A DNA stretch of 64,000 nt. Source: Zobellia alginiliquefaciens (GTDB lineage Bacteria; Bacteroidota; Bacteroidia; Flavobacteriales; Flavobacteriaceae). The notes below the pieces were generated by a model. It was given only the letters and a program-made list of their open reading frames with translations. It made no database searches and had not been told where the DNA came from. Positions 42,631 to 51,591 of the stretch are shown here, piece after piece (position 1 is the first letter of the stretch; the number at the start of each line of letters is the position of its first letter). The stretch is from positions 2,108,001 through 2,172,000 of the forward strand of contig NZ_CP119758.1 of NCBI RefSeq assembly GCF_029323795.1, written 5' to 3'. The translations under genes were made by a program, and so were the position numbers.

Positions 42631-43035
42631 ATGTTAAAAGATTTTAGAAATTTTATTATGACCGGCAATGTCATTGAATTTGCTGTTGCAGTCATAATGG
42701 CCGGAGCCGTAGGCCTTGTAGTAAACGGATTTGTAAATGACATCGTTATGCCAGTTGTTGGTGAATTTACGGGTGGAGTGGATTTTGCCAATTTGAAGCA
42801 CATACTTACTCCAGCCTCAGGTGTAGAAGGAGAACCAGGTTACGTAGCTGAAAATGCTATCCGTTACGGTGCATGGATCAATACAATTGTAAACTTATTG
42901 ATCGTTGGTTTCGTTATGTTCCTTATTGTGAAGGCTTATGCTAAAGCAAAAGGCCCAGAGCCAGAACCAGCTCCAACAGGTCCATCTCAAGAAGATTTAT
43001 TAGGTGAAATTAGAGATTTGCTTAAAAAGCAATAA
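42631..43035 (+). CDS. mscL: Large-conductance mechanosensitive channel MscL
   Basis: 134 residues: N-terminal helix LKDFRNFIMTGNVIEFAVAVIMAGAVGLVVNGFVNDIVMP is TM1, TM2 is WINTIVNLLIVGFVMFLIVKAYAKAK, and the C-terminal bundle is EDLLGEIRDLLKKQ. The homopentameric inner-membrane channel opens under osmotic downshock. The gene has its own terminator. Confidence 0.95.
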   Translation: MLKDFRNFIMTGNVIEFAVAVIMAGAVGLVVNGFVNDIVMPVVGEFTGGVDFANLKHILTPASGVEGEPGYVAENAIRYGAWINTIVNLLIVGFVMFLIVKAYAKAKGPEPEPAPTGPSQEDLLGEIRDLLKKQ

Positions 43036-43091
43036 ATAATATAGGTACTCTAAAAGGAGTGCCACCGCTGCACTGCAGTTTAATCTTAAAG

Positions 43092-43132
43092 CCGTCATTG
43101 AAGTTCGCTACTTCTTTGACGGTTCTTTTTTT
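43092..43132 (+). terminator. Rho-independent terminator of mscL
   Basis: Arms CCGTCATTGAAG (43092-43103) and CTTCTTTGACGG (43111-43122), with a T-T mismatch inside, loop TTCGCTA, then TTCTTTTTTT. Confidence 0.8.
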
Positions 43133-43190
43133 ATTGAAATGTTATATTTAAAACAATTTGTTAAATAATGATTATACGAATTTAAAATGC

Positions 43191-43221
43191 TTGTCCAGTC
43201 AATAGGGTTGCACTACATTTG
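43191..43221 (+). promoter_or_regulatory. Canonical promoter of asd
   Basis: TTG at 43191-43193 and TACATTTG at 43214-43221 are separated by 20 nt, matching the Bacteroidetes -33/-7 arrangement. The asd ATG is 21 nt downstream of the -7 box. Confidence 0.7.
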
Positions 43222-43242
43222 TGCTTCTAAAATTAATTAAAG

Positions 43243-44232
43243 ATGAAAGTAGCCGTTGTAGGTGCCACCGGTATGGTTGGCGAGGTGATGCTTAAGGTGT
43301 TGAGTGAACGTAACTTCCCCGTTACAGAGTTGCTGTTGGTAGCTTCTGAGCGTTCGGTAGGTAAAAAACTCTCATACAAAGACAAAGAATATACAATTAT
43401 TGGTTTGGCCGATGCTGTTGCAGCAAAGCCAGAGATTGCCATATTTTCTGCTGGAGGAGATACTTCATTGGAATGGGCGCCTAAATTTGCAGAGGCTGGT
43501 ACTACAGTTATAGATAACTCTTCTGCATGGCGGATGGACCCGACCAAGAAATTGGTGGTTCCTGAAATCAATGCAGGTGAATTAACTAAAGAAGACAAGA
43601 TTATAGCCAATCCTAATTGTTCTACAATTCAATTGGTAATGGCTTTAGCTCCATTGCATGAAAAGTACAAGATGAAGCGGGTGGTTATTTCAACATACCA
43701 ATCGGTATCAGGAACTGGGGTTAAGGCGGTGCGCCAGTTAGAAAATGAAATAGCGGGTATAGAAGGTGAAATGGCCTATCCTTATCCTATTGGTAGAAAT
43801 GCATTACCACATTGTGATGTTTTCTTGGAGAACGGGTATACGAAAGAAGAGATGAAATTGGCTCGTGAGCCACAAAAGATTTTAGATGACCGTAGCTTTT
43901 CTATCAGTGCTACCGCTGTACGTATTCCAACGGCAGGAGGACATTCAGAATCAGTAAATGTGGAGTTTCACAATGATTTTGATTTGAACGATGTTCGAGG
44001 TTTGTTGAATGAAACTTCAGGTGTTACCGTACAGGATAACCCGGATACGAATACCTACCCAATGCCAATTTATGCGCATGATAAAGATGAAGTTTTCGTA
44101 GGACGTATTCGTAGGGACGAGTCGCAACGTAATACGCTAAATATGTGGATTGTTGCGGATAACTTGCGCAAAGGTGCTGCTACAAATGCGGTGCAAATTG
44201 CTGAGTATCTAGTAGAAAACCACTTGGTATAA
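43243..44232 (+). CDS. asd: Aspartate-semialdehyde dehydrogenase
   Basis: 329 residues. The NADP loop is VGATGMVGEVMLKVL and the catalytic Cys is in IIANPNCSTIQLVMAL. TYQSVSGTGVKAVRQLENE and the His region RIPTAGGHSESVNVEF follow. It reduces aspartyl phosphate to the semialdehyde for lysine/diaminopimelate, threonine and methionine synthesis. It is a monocistronic unit with a clear promoter and a following terminator. Confidence 0.96.
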   Translation: MKVAVVGATGMVGEVMLKVLSERNFPVTELLLVASERSVGKKLSYKDKEYTIIGLADAVAAKPEIAIFSAGGDTSLEWAPKFAEAGTTVIDNSSAWRMDPTKKLVVPEINAGELTKEDKIIANPNCSTIQLVMALAPLHEKYKMKRVVISTYQSVSGTGVKAVRQLENEIAGIEGEMAYPYPIGRNALPHCDVFLENGYTKEEMKLAREPQKILDDRSFSISATAVRIPTAGGHSESVNVEFHNDFDLNDVRGLLNETSGVTVQDNPDTNTYPMPIYAHDKDEVFVGRIRRDESQRNTLNMWIVADNLRKGAATNAVQIAEYLVENHLV

Positions 44233-44262
44233 AAGTTAAGACCTTTCTAAATTTTTAGTTAA

Positions 44263-44297
44263 AACCTATGCTGGGCACTGCCGGCATAGGTTTTTTT
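44263..44297 (+). terminator. Rho-independent terminator of asd
   Basis: Arms AACCTATGC (44263-44271) and GCATAGGTT (44284-44292), loop 12 nt, then TTTTT. An ATG at 44268 lies in the left arm and is therefore not the start of the next gene. Confidence 0.85.
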
Positions 44298-44301
44298 ATG
44301 G

Positions 44302-44309
44302 TACTTTTG
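44302..44309 (+). promoter_or_regulatory. -7 box of the prolyl oligopeptidase gene
   Basis: TACTTTTG matches TAnnTTTG and begins 5 nt after the terminator T run. It predicts a leader of about 17 nt to the ATG at 44331. Confidence 0.45.
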
Positions 44310-44330
44310 GCGAATTTCAATCGCTACATC

Positions 44331-46460
44331 ATGAAGAAATACCTTGTATTGTTTTCATTGGCTTCGGCTACTTTGGCTGGTCAGGCATTACCTAAAACAG
44401 AGACTATTATTGTGAAATATCCTAAGACACATAAATCAGAAACCGTTGACACTTATTTTGGAACTCCCGTAGCGGACCCGTACCGCTGGTTAGAAGATGA
44501 TATGAGTGATGAAACGGGTGCTTGGGTAAAGGCTCAGAATGAGGTTACTTTTAAGTACTTGGAAAAAATTCCGTTCCGTGAGGCGTTAAAGCAGCGTTTG
44601 GAAAAACTGTGGAATTACGAAAAGTTAGGTTCTCCTTTTAAAGAAGGAGACTATACTTATTTCTATAAAAACGATGGTTTGCAGAACCAGTATGTCATAT
44701 ACAGAAAAAAAGGGGAAGGTAAAGAAGAAACGTTTTTGGATCCTAATACGTTTTCAGAAGATGGTACTACCTCCCTTGCGGGATTAAGTTTTACAAAAGA
44801 TGGCTCACTTGCTGCATATTTAATATCCGAAGGCGGTAGTGATTGGCGTAAGGCCATTGTAATCAAGGCCGATACCAAACAAATTGTTGAAGACACGCTT
44901 ACCGATATAAAATTCAGCGGCATTTCCTGGAAAGGAAATGAAGGTTTCTATTACTCTAGTTATGACAAACCGGAGGGTAGTGAGCTTTCTGCAAAGACCG
45001 ATCAGCACAAGGTTTATTACCACAAATTAGGTACTTCTCAAAAAGAAGACCAATTGGTATATGGGGGAACTGAAACAGAAAAACATAGGTATATAGGGGC
45101 TTCTGTTTCCGAAGACCAACGTTACCTTCAGATTTCTGCGGCAGTTTCCACTTCAGGGAATAAACTTTTTATAAAGGACCTTTCAAACGAAAACAGTCCA
45201 TTGGTGCCCATAGTGGAGGATACGGATTCTGACAATTACATTATAGAGAATATAGGTTCTAAACTTTATATTGTAACCAATAGAAATGCTCCCAATAAGA
45301 AAATTGTAACGGTAGATGCCGAAAACCCGAGCGAAGAAAATTGGGTGGATTTTATTCCTGAGACAGAAAATGTATTGACTGTTGGTACCGGTGGTGGTTA
45401 TTTCTTTGCGGAATATATGGTGGATGCCATTAGTAAAGTGCTCCAATACGATTATGAAGGAAATTTAATCCGTGAAGTAAAGCTTCCAGGTGTGGGTACT
45501 GCTTCCGGTTTTGGTGGTAAGAAAGAAAATAAGGAGTTTTATTTTTCCTTTACCAATTATACCATTCCAGGTTCATCTTATAAATACAATGTTGAGACAG
45601 GCGAATATACATCGTATTGGACGCCAAACATCGATTTTAATTCTGATGAATACGAATCTAACCAGGTGTTTTATACCTCTAAGGATGGTACAAAGGTGCC
45701 TATGATCATTACACATAAAAAGGGATTGAAACTAAACGGTAAAAACCCGACTATTTTATATGGTTATGGAGGGTTCAATATCAGCTTAACTCCTGCTTTT
45801 AGTATAGCAAATGCTGTATGGTTAGAGCAAGGAGGTATCTATGCCGTGCCTAATTTAAGGGGTGGCGGTGAGTATGGTAAAAAATGGCATGATGCGGGCA
45901 CAAAAATGCAAAAGCAGAATGTTTTTGATGACTTTATCGCCGCAGGGGAATATTTGATTGAAAACAACTATACTTCATCTGAATATCTTGCTATTCGAGG
46001 AGGAAGTAACGGTGGATTATTAGTGGGGGCTACAATGACGCAAAGACCAGATCTAATGAAGGTAGCATTGCCTGCAGTTGGCGTTTTGGATATGTTACGT
46101 TACCATACATTTACCGCGGGTGCAGGATGGGCATATGATTACGGTACGTCCGAAGATAGTAAAGAAATGTTTGAATACTTAAAAGGATATTCACCCGTTC
46201 ATACTATTAAGAAGGGAGTGGAGTACCCTGCTACTTTGGTTACTACCGGAGATCATGATGATCGCGTGGTGCCTGCGCATAGTTTTAAGTTCGCAGCTGA
46301 TCTGCAGGCCAAACAAACCGGAAATAACCCTACCTTGATTAGAATCGAGACAAATGCGGGTCATGGAGCAGGTACGCCCGTAAGTAAGACCATTGAACAG
46401 TATGCTGATATTTTTGCGTTTACACTGTATAATATGGGTTTTGAAGCTCTTTCTAATTAA
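44331..46460 (+). CDS. Prolyl oligopeptidase (S9A serine peptidase), exported
   Basis: 709 residues from the ATG at 44331 ([19 protein letters not shown]), which gives a clean signal peptide; the earlier in-frame ATG lies within the asd terminator. The N-terminal blades begin [22 protein letters not shown]. The alpha/beta-hydrolase domain has the nucleophile in [12 protein letters not shown] (Ser559), the Asp in [16 protein letters not shown] and the His in NAGHGAGTP. It cleaves peptides after proline, probably in the periplasm, for peptide nutrition. Confidence 0.93.
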   Translation: MKKYLVLFSLASATLAGQALPKTETIIVKYPKTHKSETVDTYFGTPVADPYRWLEDDMSDETGAWVKAQNEVTFKYLEKIPFREALKQRLEKLWNYEKLGSPFKEGDYTYFYKNDGLQNQYVIYRKKGEGKEETFLDPNTFSEDGTTSLAGLSFTKDGSLAAYLISEGGSDWRKAIVIKADTKQIVEDTLTDIKFSGISWKGNEGFYYSSYDKPEGSELSAKTDQHKVYYHKLGTSQKEDQLVYGGTETEKHRYIGASVSEDQRYLQISAAVSTSGNKLFIKDLSNENSPLVPIVEDTDSDNYIIENIGSKLYIVTNRNAPNKKIVTVDAENPSEENWVDFIPETENVLTVGTGGGYFFAEYMVDAISKVLQYDYEGNLIREVKLPGVGTASGFGGKKENKEFYFSFTNYTIPGSSYKYNVETGEYTSYWTPNIDFNSDEYESNQVFYTSKDGTKVPMIITHKKGLKLNGKNPTILYGYGGFNISLTPAFSIANAVWLEQGGIYAVPNLRGGGEYGKKWHDAGTKMQKQNVFDDFIAAGEYLIENNYTSSEYLAIRGGSNGGLLVGATMTQRPDLMKVALPAVGVLDMLRYHTFTAGAGWAYDYGTSEDSKEMFEYLKGYSPVHTIKKGVEYPATLVTTGDHDDRVVPAHSFKFAADLQAKQTGNNPTLIRIETNAGHGAGTPVSKTIEQYADIFAFTLYNMGFEALSN

Positions 46461-46531
46461 ATAGGAATTGAAGAACACAAGTGTAATACCGATTGGACTT
46501 TTTGGTCCTCTGGTTTTTTGAATATGAATAT

Positions 46532-47512
46532 ATGTTACAAGTAGATCATGTTTCTTTTGGCTATGAAGATGGTACTCCCGTTTTGGAAAATATCAACTTA
46601 AAAGTCGCTAAAGGGGAACATGTGTCCATTATAGGTGAAAGTGGATGCGGTAAAAGCACACTTCTTAAAATTATATACGGACTCTTACATATTGAGGTGG
46701 GTGAGGTATATTGGAACGAAACTCAAGTTTTGGGGCCACAGCATAATCTTGTGCCGGGTGAACCGTACATGAAATACCTTTCTCAAGATTTTGATTTGAT
46801 GCCTTTTACTACGGTAGAAGAGAACATCAGTCAATTTTTATCGGTTTTTGAACCTGAGGAGATGGAAGAACGTACCTACGAGCTTCTTGAAATGATAGAA
46901 ATGACCAAGTTTGCCAAAACTAAGGTGAAATTGCTTAGTCGTGGCCAACAGCAGCGCGTGGCATTGGCAAGGGTCTTGGCTCAGGAACCTAAAGTGCTCT
47001 TATTGGACGAGCCTTTTAGCAATATTGATAATTTTAGAAAGAATAGTTTACGGCGTAACCTTTTCGGTTATTTAAAACGCCAAAAAATTACCGTACTTAC
47101 GGCTACGCATGACCATATGGATATGCTTCCGTTTGCGGATAGGGTGGTTGTACTTAAAAATCGGTTTATTATTGCTAAGGACAGCCCTAAAAACCTGTAT
47201 GAGCATCCTAAGGATCTATATGTGGCATCTCTCTTCGGCGAAGCCAATAAAATTCCCATAAATATTGTAAAATCATACGCAGATACCAAAAGACGTATTA
47301 TAGTATATGCACACGAATTTAAGGTTTCCGGGAAATCTGGTCTGGAGTGCGTGGTCAAGGGAGCGTACTATATGGGAAGCCATTTTATGATCGTAGGTGT
47401 TTATGAAGGTGAGGATATTTATTTTCATCACGATAAACCTTTGGAGGTCGGAAAAGTGATTTTTCTAAATATAGCGCTGGAGACCATTAACCAGCGTATG
47501 TCAGATTCCTAA
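46532..47512 (+). CDS. ABC transporter ATP-binding protein with TOBE-like C-terminus
   Basis: 326 residues from the ATG at 46532 (MLQVDHVSFGYEDG). Walker A is GESGCGKSTLLKI, the signature is LLSRGQQQRVALARVLAQEPK, Walker B is VLLLDEPFSNID, the switch His is in TATHDH. The C-terminal part (about 225-326) resembles a TOBE regulatory fold, typical of importers of ions, polyamines or sugars. No permease gene adjoins, so its partner is encoded elsewhere. The release-factor-like gene begins 4 nt after. Confidence 0.88.
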   Translation: MLQVDHVSFGYEDGTPVLENINLKVAKGEHVSIIGESGCGKSTLLKIIYGLLHIEVGEVYWNETQVLGPQHNLVPGEPYMKYLSQDFDLMPFTTVEENISQFLSVFEPEEMEERTYELLEMIEMTKFAKTKVKLLSRGQQQRVALARVLAQEPKVLLLDEPFSNIDNFRKNSLRRNLFGYLKRQKITVLTATHDHMDMLPFADRVVVLKNRFIIAKDSPKNLYEHPKDLYVASLFGEANKIPINIVKSYADTKRRIIVYAHEFKVSGKSGLECVVKGAYYMGSHFMIVGVYEGEDIYFHHDKPLEVGKVIFLNIALETINQRMSDS

Positions 47513-47515
47513 AAC

Positions 47516-47920
47516 ATGAATAAGGACCAATTACTTCAAGAACTGAATTTTAAAGCTGTGAGGAGTAGTGGGGCGGGCGGTCAGCATGTTAATAAAGTAT
47601 CGACTAAAATAGAACTTAGTTTTTCCGTTGAAAACTCTTCCGGACTTACCGAGGTTGAGAAATCACGCATTCAGAGAAAAATAGGAAAGAGACTTACCAA
47701 AGAGGGTATCTTACAGATGCAATGCGATGAAAGTAGGAGTCAGCACAAAAATAAGGAACTAGCCATATCCAGGTTTTTTAATCTTATTGAAGAAGCTCTT
47801 AAAGTTCGTAAAAAGCGTAGAAAAACAAAACCTTCTAGATCTTCTATAGAAAAACGGCTAAAGCACAAAAAGAACAACGCCCAGAAAAAGGCAAATAGAG
47901 GAAAGCCCCGAATAGACTAG
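47516..47920 (+). CDS. arfB: Peptidyl-tRNA hydrolase ArfB/YaeJ-like ribosome rescue factor
   Basis: 134 residues. The GGQ motif is in VRSSGAGGQHVNKVSTKIEL. The C-terminal tail is highly basic (KVRKKRRKTKPSRSSIEKRLKHKKN), which in ArfB enters the empty mRNA channel of stalled ribosomes. It lacks the codon-recognition domains of release factors, so it is a rescue factor rather than RF1/RF2. A terminator hairpin overlaps its stop codon. Confidence 0.92.
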   Translation: MNKDQLLQELNFKAVRSSGAGGQHVNKVSTKIELSFSVENSSGLTEVEKSRIQRKIGKRLTKEGILQMQCDESRSQHKNKELAISRFFNLIEEALKVRKKRRKTKPSRSSIEKRLKHKKNNAQKKANRGKPRID

Positions 47921-47945
47921 CTGTCATTGGGGCTTTCTCTTTTAG
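47902..47945 (+). terminator. Terminator overlapping the arfB stop codon
   Basis: Arms GAAAGCCCC (47902-47910) and GGGGCTTTC (47930-47938), loop 19 nt containing the TAG stop, followed by TCTTTTA. Confidence 0.65.
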
Positions 47946-47985
47946 GCTCTCGCCTACTACTCAACTAAACATCAACTATGAAAAA

Positions 47986-50466
47986 CTAAAATTCTTGTTT
48001 CCCGAATTCACTATCGATGAATTTAGATTTGTTTTTGTTCTGATTGAAATTGTACGACAGGTTAAGTAACACCATATCTACCTCATAAATGTAATTTGTT
48101 GTGGTGTAAAATTCCCCTTCACGATATGTGGTAATTCGTTGTTCGTTGGTATCCAATAATCCTAAATCTATATTCTGCCATTGCAAGGTTGCCGTCAAAC
48201 GATTGTCTAGAAATGACTTTTTAAAGGTTAGATTAGGCGAATAGAAACGAGAATCTTCTCCTTGTGCCGTAATTCTTTCCGATAGATAGTTGAAAGTCAA
48301 TTGCAACGAAGCGGTCTCCGAAAAATCGTAGGTACTGTTCGCATTAATAGAGTAGACAAAAGAGCTGCTATCTACATCCCTACCATCATATTCCCCATCA
48401 ATAGCATAATTGTAAAGATTGGCGCCAATGAAATTGGACCAGTTATTAGTGGGTTTTAATTGCGTTCCTATTTCCACACCTATGGATTTTGCCTTACCTA
48501 CATTGGAGTAGATACGATTTAGAATAGTATCGTTATAGACGGTATTTACCCTATTTACCAAGTTTTTGGTATCGCGGTAATAAGCGGTGGCAAAAAGGGA
48601 ATTACCATTGCCAAAGTTTTTACTAAGCCCTACTTCTAACAAGTCTATGAATTCTGGTTTAAGGGTTGGGTCACCTTGCTCTAAAGTTTCGGAGTGCTCA
48701 CGTTCAGGAAAAGGATTCATTTTAAAAGTAGCCGTTCTTTCTACCCTTTTACTATAAGCCGCTTTTAATTTTGTATTGTTTTCAAAGGTATATTGTACGG
48801 ATGCGGATGGAAACGGTTTTACGTAATCGTAAGAGTATGTAGTATCGATTAGACCTTGCTTGTCTCTCAGGTCAAGTTCACGGTCCATTGCTTCAATACG
48901 AACCCCAGCGGCGTACTCCCATTTGTCTTTGGCACCGGTTAGTTGTGCATAGCCGGAATGAATACTTCTTTTCAGATCAACTTCACTCGAAAATTCAGGA
49001 ACAAGTTCAAAAGCGCCACCAGTAGTATCATCTTTTCGCTCGTAAACAAAATCACCCGTATGGTCTAAGTTTCGGAATTGGTAACCTGTTTCAAGCTGAC
49101 CTATAGCAAAAGGCTTCCAAGCATAATCTAATGATAAGCGAACACCATTTAAAGGATTGTCGTTTGTGTTATATTCCTGCTGGTAGATAATACTCCTATC
49201 AGGTTCACCTAAATTATCACTCTCGGTAGGGCCACCTAATAGCGTGTATTCATATAAGAATGAGGTAGATAGTTTTGATGTGTTCTCAAAAATATGGGAA
49301 TAGTCAAAGCTTCCAAGGATGAAATCACTTTTTCTAGTTCTTAAATTGTGGTTATAGTACTGAAAAGTATAATCTCGGTCTCCGCCATCGGCAGGGGTAA
49401 TACTATGGTTGTCATAATATACAATATCCGCTAAACGGTCTTTTTCTCTTTTCCCCCCGTAAAAACCTAATGAATAGGCATTTTTCTCGTCCGGAGCATA
49501 ATCTACCGTAAAGCGACCACTATAATTTGTTTCATCAAAACTACGCTCTCCGGTTGACGGAAATTGGGTGCGGGTATCGTCAATAATAGTATAAACATCA
49601 CCTTCTCGCCTTCCACCAAGGTCGTTACGTTGGTAGCTGGCACCCATAGAAATATTCCAATCTCCTTGGCGAATGTTATAGGTAGCATCTGCGCCGTAGC
49701 GTTGGTGAGCCTCATCATTACCGTACGTTTCAAAAGAAGGCAATCCTCCTTTGATATTTACTTGTGCAAACGTGCCATCTGCAGCACCTTTTTTAGTGAT
49801 GATATTCATTATGCCCGCTTTCCCTTCAGGGTCATATTTTGCAGAGGGAGCGGTAATAACTTCAACACGTTCTATGGCATTGGCAGGAAGCTGGTTCAAT
49901 AGATTGGAAGCATTCCCCTGCACCGGATTTCCATTAAGCAAAACAACGAAACCTGTACTTCCACGAACACTTATTTCTCCTTGACCATCAACACTGACCG
50001 AGGGTATATTTTTAACAATATCCGTGGCACTCCCGCCAAGGCTATTCTGAAATTTTTTAGTGTCAAAAACTTGGCGATCAATTTTATTGATAACCGTAGC
50101 ACGTTCTCCTTTAATTACAACCTCTTCAAGTTGGGTGCCACCAATAGAAAGGGCTATTGTGCCCAGATCTACTGCTTTTCTGTTTTGTACTGTAATGTCC
50201 CTAACGGTTTTGGTTTCAAAACCGATAAAAGATGCTTCTAGGTAGTAGGTCCCGTTTTTAACGTCTTCAATGGTGAAGAATCCGTTTAGGTCTGTAATGA
50301 CTCCGGTAACCAATTCACCGTTTTCTTGATTAAAGATGGCGGCAGTTGCATATTCCAGTGGATAATCATTGTCTGCATCAGTTATTTTTCCTGAAATCTG
50401 GGCAGATGTAACTATCGGGATTAGTGCAAATAATACTAATAATGCGCGATAAAACTTCATGTTCAA
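47986..50466 (-). CDS. TonB-dependent receptor-like outer-membrane beta-barrel protein (OMP_b-brl_3 type)
   Basis: 826 residues: signal peptide (about 1-22), carboxypeptidase-like domain (ISGKITDADNDYPLEYATAAIF), plug (ATDIVKNIPSVSVDGQGEISVRGSTGFVVLLNG...ERVEVITAPSAKYDPEGKAGIMNIITKK) and a long barrel. The plug is TonB-receptor-like, but the barrel type is the outer-membrane beta-barrel family of Bacteroidetes with unknown ligands. Met at +3 is an alternative start. It lies 69 nt after the AraC gene on the same strand; the gap holds a long inverted repeat. Confidence 0.85.
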   Translation of the reverse strand: MNMKFYRALLVLFALIPIVTSAQISGKITDADNDYPLEYATAAIFNQENGELVTGVITDLNGFFTIEDVKNGTYYLEASFIGFETKTVRDITVQNRKAVDLGTIALSIGGTQLEEVVIKGERATVINKIDRQVFDTKKFQNSLGGSATDIVKNIPSVSVDGQGEISVRGSTGFVVLLNGNPVQGNASNLLNQLPANAIERVEVITAPSAKYDPEGKAGIMNIITKKGAADGTFAQVNIKGGLPSFETYGNDEAHQRYGADATYNIRQGDWNISMGASYQRNDLGGRREGDVYTIIDDTRTQFPSTGERSFDETNYSGRFTVDYAPDEKNAYSLGFYGGKREKDRLADIVYYDNHSITPADGGDRDYTFQYYNHNLRTRKSDFILGSFDYSHIFENTSKLSTSFLYEYTLLGGPTESDNLGEPDRSIIYQQEYNTNDNPLNGVRLSLDYAWKPFAIGQLETGYQFRNLDHTGDFVYERKDDTTGGAFELVPEFSSEVDLKRSIHSGYAQLTGAKDKWEYAAGVRIEAMDRELDLRDKQGLIDTTYSYDYVKPFPSASVQYTFENNTKLKAAYSKRVERTATFKMNPFPEREHSETLEQGDPTLKPEFIDLLEVGLSKNFGNGNSLFATAYYRDTKNLVNRVNTVYNDTILNRIYSNVGKAKSIGVEIGTQLKPTNNWSNFIGANLYNYAIDGEYDGRDVDSSSFVYSINANSTYDFSETASLQLTFNYLSERITAQGEDSRFYSPNLTFKKSFLDNRLTATLQWQNIDLGLLDTNEQRITTYREGEFYTTTNYIYEVDMVLLNLSYNFNQNKNKSKFIDSEFGKQEF

Positions 50467-50515
50467 TAGGTTTGGTATTAATTAGGTGTCGAAATTACCC
50501 TTAACCCCTATTGAA
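50462..50515. repeat. 9-bp inverted repeat spanning the leader of the outer-membrane receptor gene
   Basis: Arms TTCAATAGG (50462-50470) and CCTATTGAA (50507-50515) are perfect, separated by 36 nt. The arm at 50462-50470 abuts the start codon on the minus strand, so in RNA it could mask the translation start; a DNA operator pair is the alternative. Confidence 0.45.
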
Positions 50516-50535
50516 TTATGGTCTGTTTGAAAAAG

Positions 50536-51357
50536 TTAAGGTACGATCGCTACTTTTTTAAATTGTAATGGCGTTTGACCTTCATGACGCTTAAAATATT
50601 TGACAAAATGAGAAACATCGGTAAAGTCAAATTTGTATGCAATTTCGGTAACGGAAAGGTCGGTGTAAAGTAAAAGGCGTTTTGTTTCCTTCAATATATG
50701 GTCGGCAATCACAGTAGAAGCCGTTTTCTCATGTTTTCGTTTGCAAAGTGCATTTAGGTTCTGGGCGGTAGTATTCAGTTTTTCGGCATAATAAGCTACA
50801 TCGTTTTTAAGCTTGCGCGCTAATAGCTCATCAAAACGCTCCTCTAAATTATTGGTAGATACGGTTTCATCAACCTTTACGTAGGTCAATATTTTAGAGA
50901 ATAAGGCTTTGAGTACACCTTCTACCAAAATATCCCTACCGGCGCAATTTTCTTTTATTTCTTTTGATGCGATTTCAAAAAGGGATTGAATACTCGGGTC
51001 TGGCTCCGGATGGATAACCCGCATGTTCGTTAACTGCTTTAATTGAAGGTTGATGTGTTTATCTAATGTTTTTTCTAGAAATCCTTCTTTAATTATAATA
51101 ACGAACCCTTCTGGTATGGTGTCTATTTCCCAATGGTGGACTTCATCTTTCTTAATAATAAAAATAACGGGTGGCGTTATGGGATAACCTGTTTCATCCA
51201 TATAGTGCATACCGCTACCTGCACTAAAAAAGACCAGCTCCATGTACTTGTTGTGCCTATGCGGTTTGGTGTACCGCTTATTAACATCAAATGGTTCGAT
51301 CTTAATATCTGCCAAAGCAGAAATTTTAGTGTAGGTTCTAATTTTAGTTCGTATCAA
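50536..51357 (-). CDS. AraC-family transcriptional regulator
   Basis: 273 residues. An N-terminal cupin (about 20-100, NKRYTKPHRHNKYMELVFFSAGSGMHYMDE...FIIKKDEVHHWEID) is followed by two C-terminal helix-turn-helix units (DVAYYAEKLNTTAQNLNALCKRK and DLSVTEIAYKFDFTDVSHFVKYFKRHEGQTPLQFKK). The cupin is a ligand sensor. It lies upstream of the receptor gene on the same strand and probably controls it or itself; the inverted repeats in its own upstream region are candidate sites. Confidence 0.88.
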   Translation of the reverse strand: MIRTKIRTYTKISALADIKIEPFDVNKRYTKPHRHNKYMELVFFSAGSGMHYMDETGYPITPPVIFIIKKDEVHHWEIDTIPEGFVIIIKEGFLEKTLDKHINLQLKQLTNMRVIHPEPDPSIQSLFEIASKEIKENCAGRDILVEGVLKALFSKILTYVKVDETVSTNNLEERFDELLARKLKNDVAYYAEKLNTTAQNLNALCKRKHEKTASTVIADHILKETKRLLLYTDLSVTEIAYKFDFTDVSHFVKYFKRHEGQTPLQFKKVAIVP

Positions 51358-51385
51358 CTGGACAGGCTTTTAACTGAATACTCGT

Positions 51386-51434
51386 ATGAAAAAACGTCAA
51401 TTTGAAATGCACTTTTTTCATAGTGCAAATGACG
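51386..51434. repeat. Nested inverted repeats upstream of the AraC gene
   Basis: Three pairs nest or overlap: ATGAAAAAA (51386-51394)/TTTTTTCAT (51413-51421), CGTCA (51395-51399)/TGACG (51430-51434), and GCAC (51409-51412)/GTGC (51423-51426). The region starts 29 nt upstream of the AraC ATG. Role unknown; autoregulation is possible. Confidence 0.35.
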
Positions 51435-51591
51435 CCTAAGCTAGATATAAAGATAGTGGATTAAAGCGGAGGGAGTTGGCTTAGAAAGGTGTTGAAAGGC
51501 CAAAAATTCTAACACAAACTATCTAAATTGTAGCACTCTTGTGTAAACATTTAAAATCTTGTTAATTTTTTACGAAAAAAAGATGAATTTC

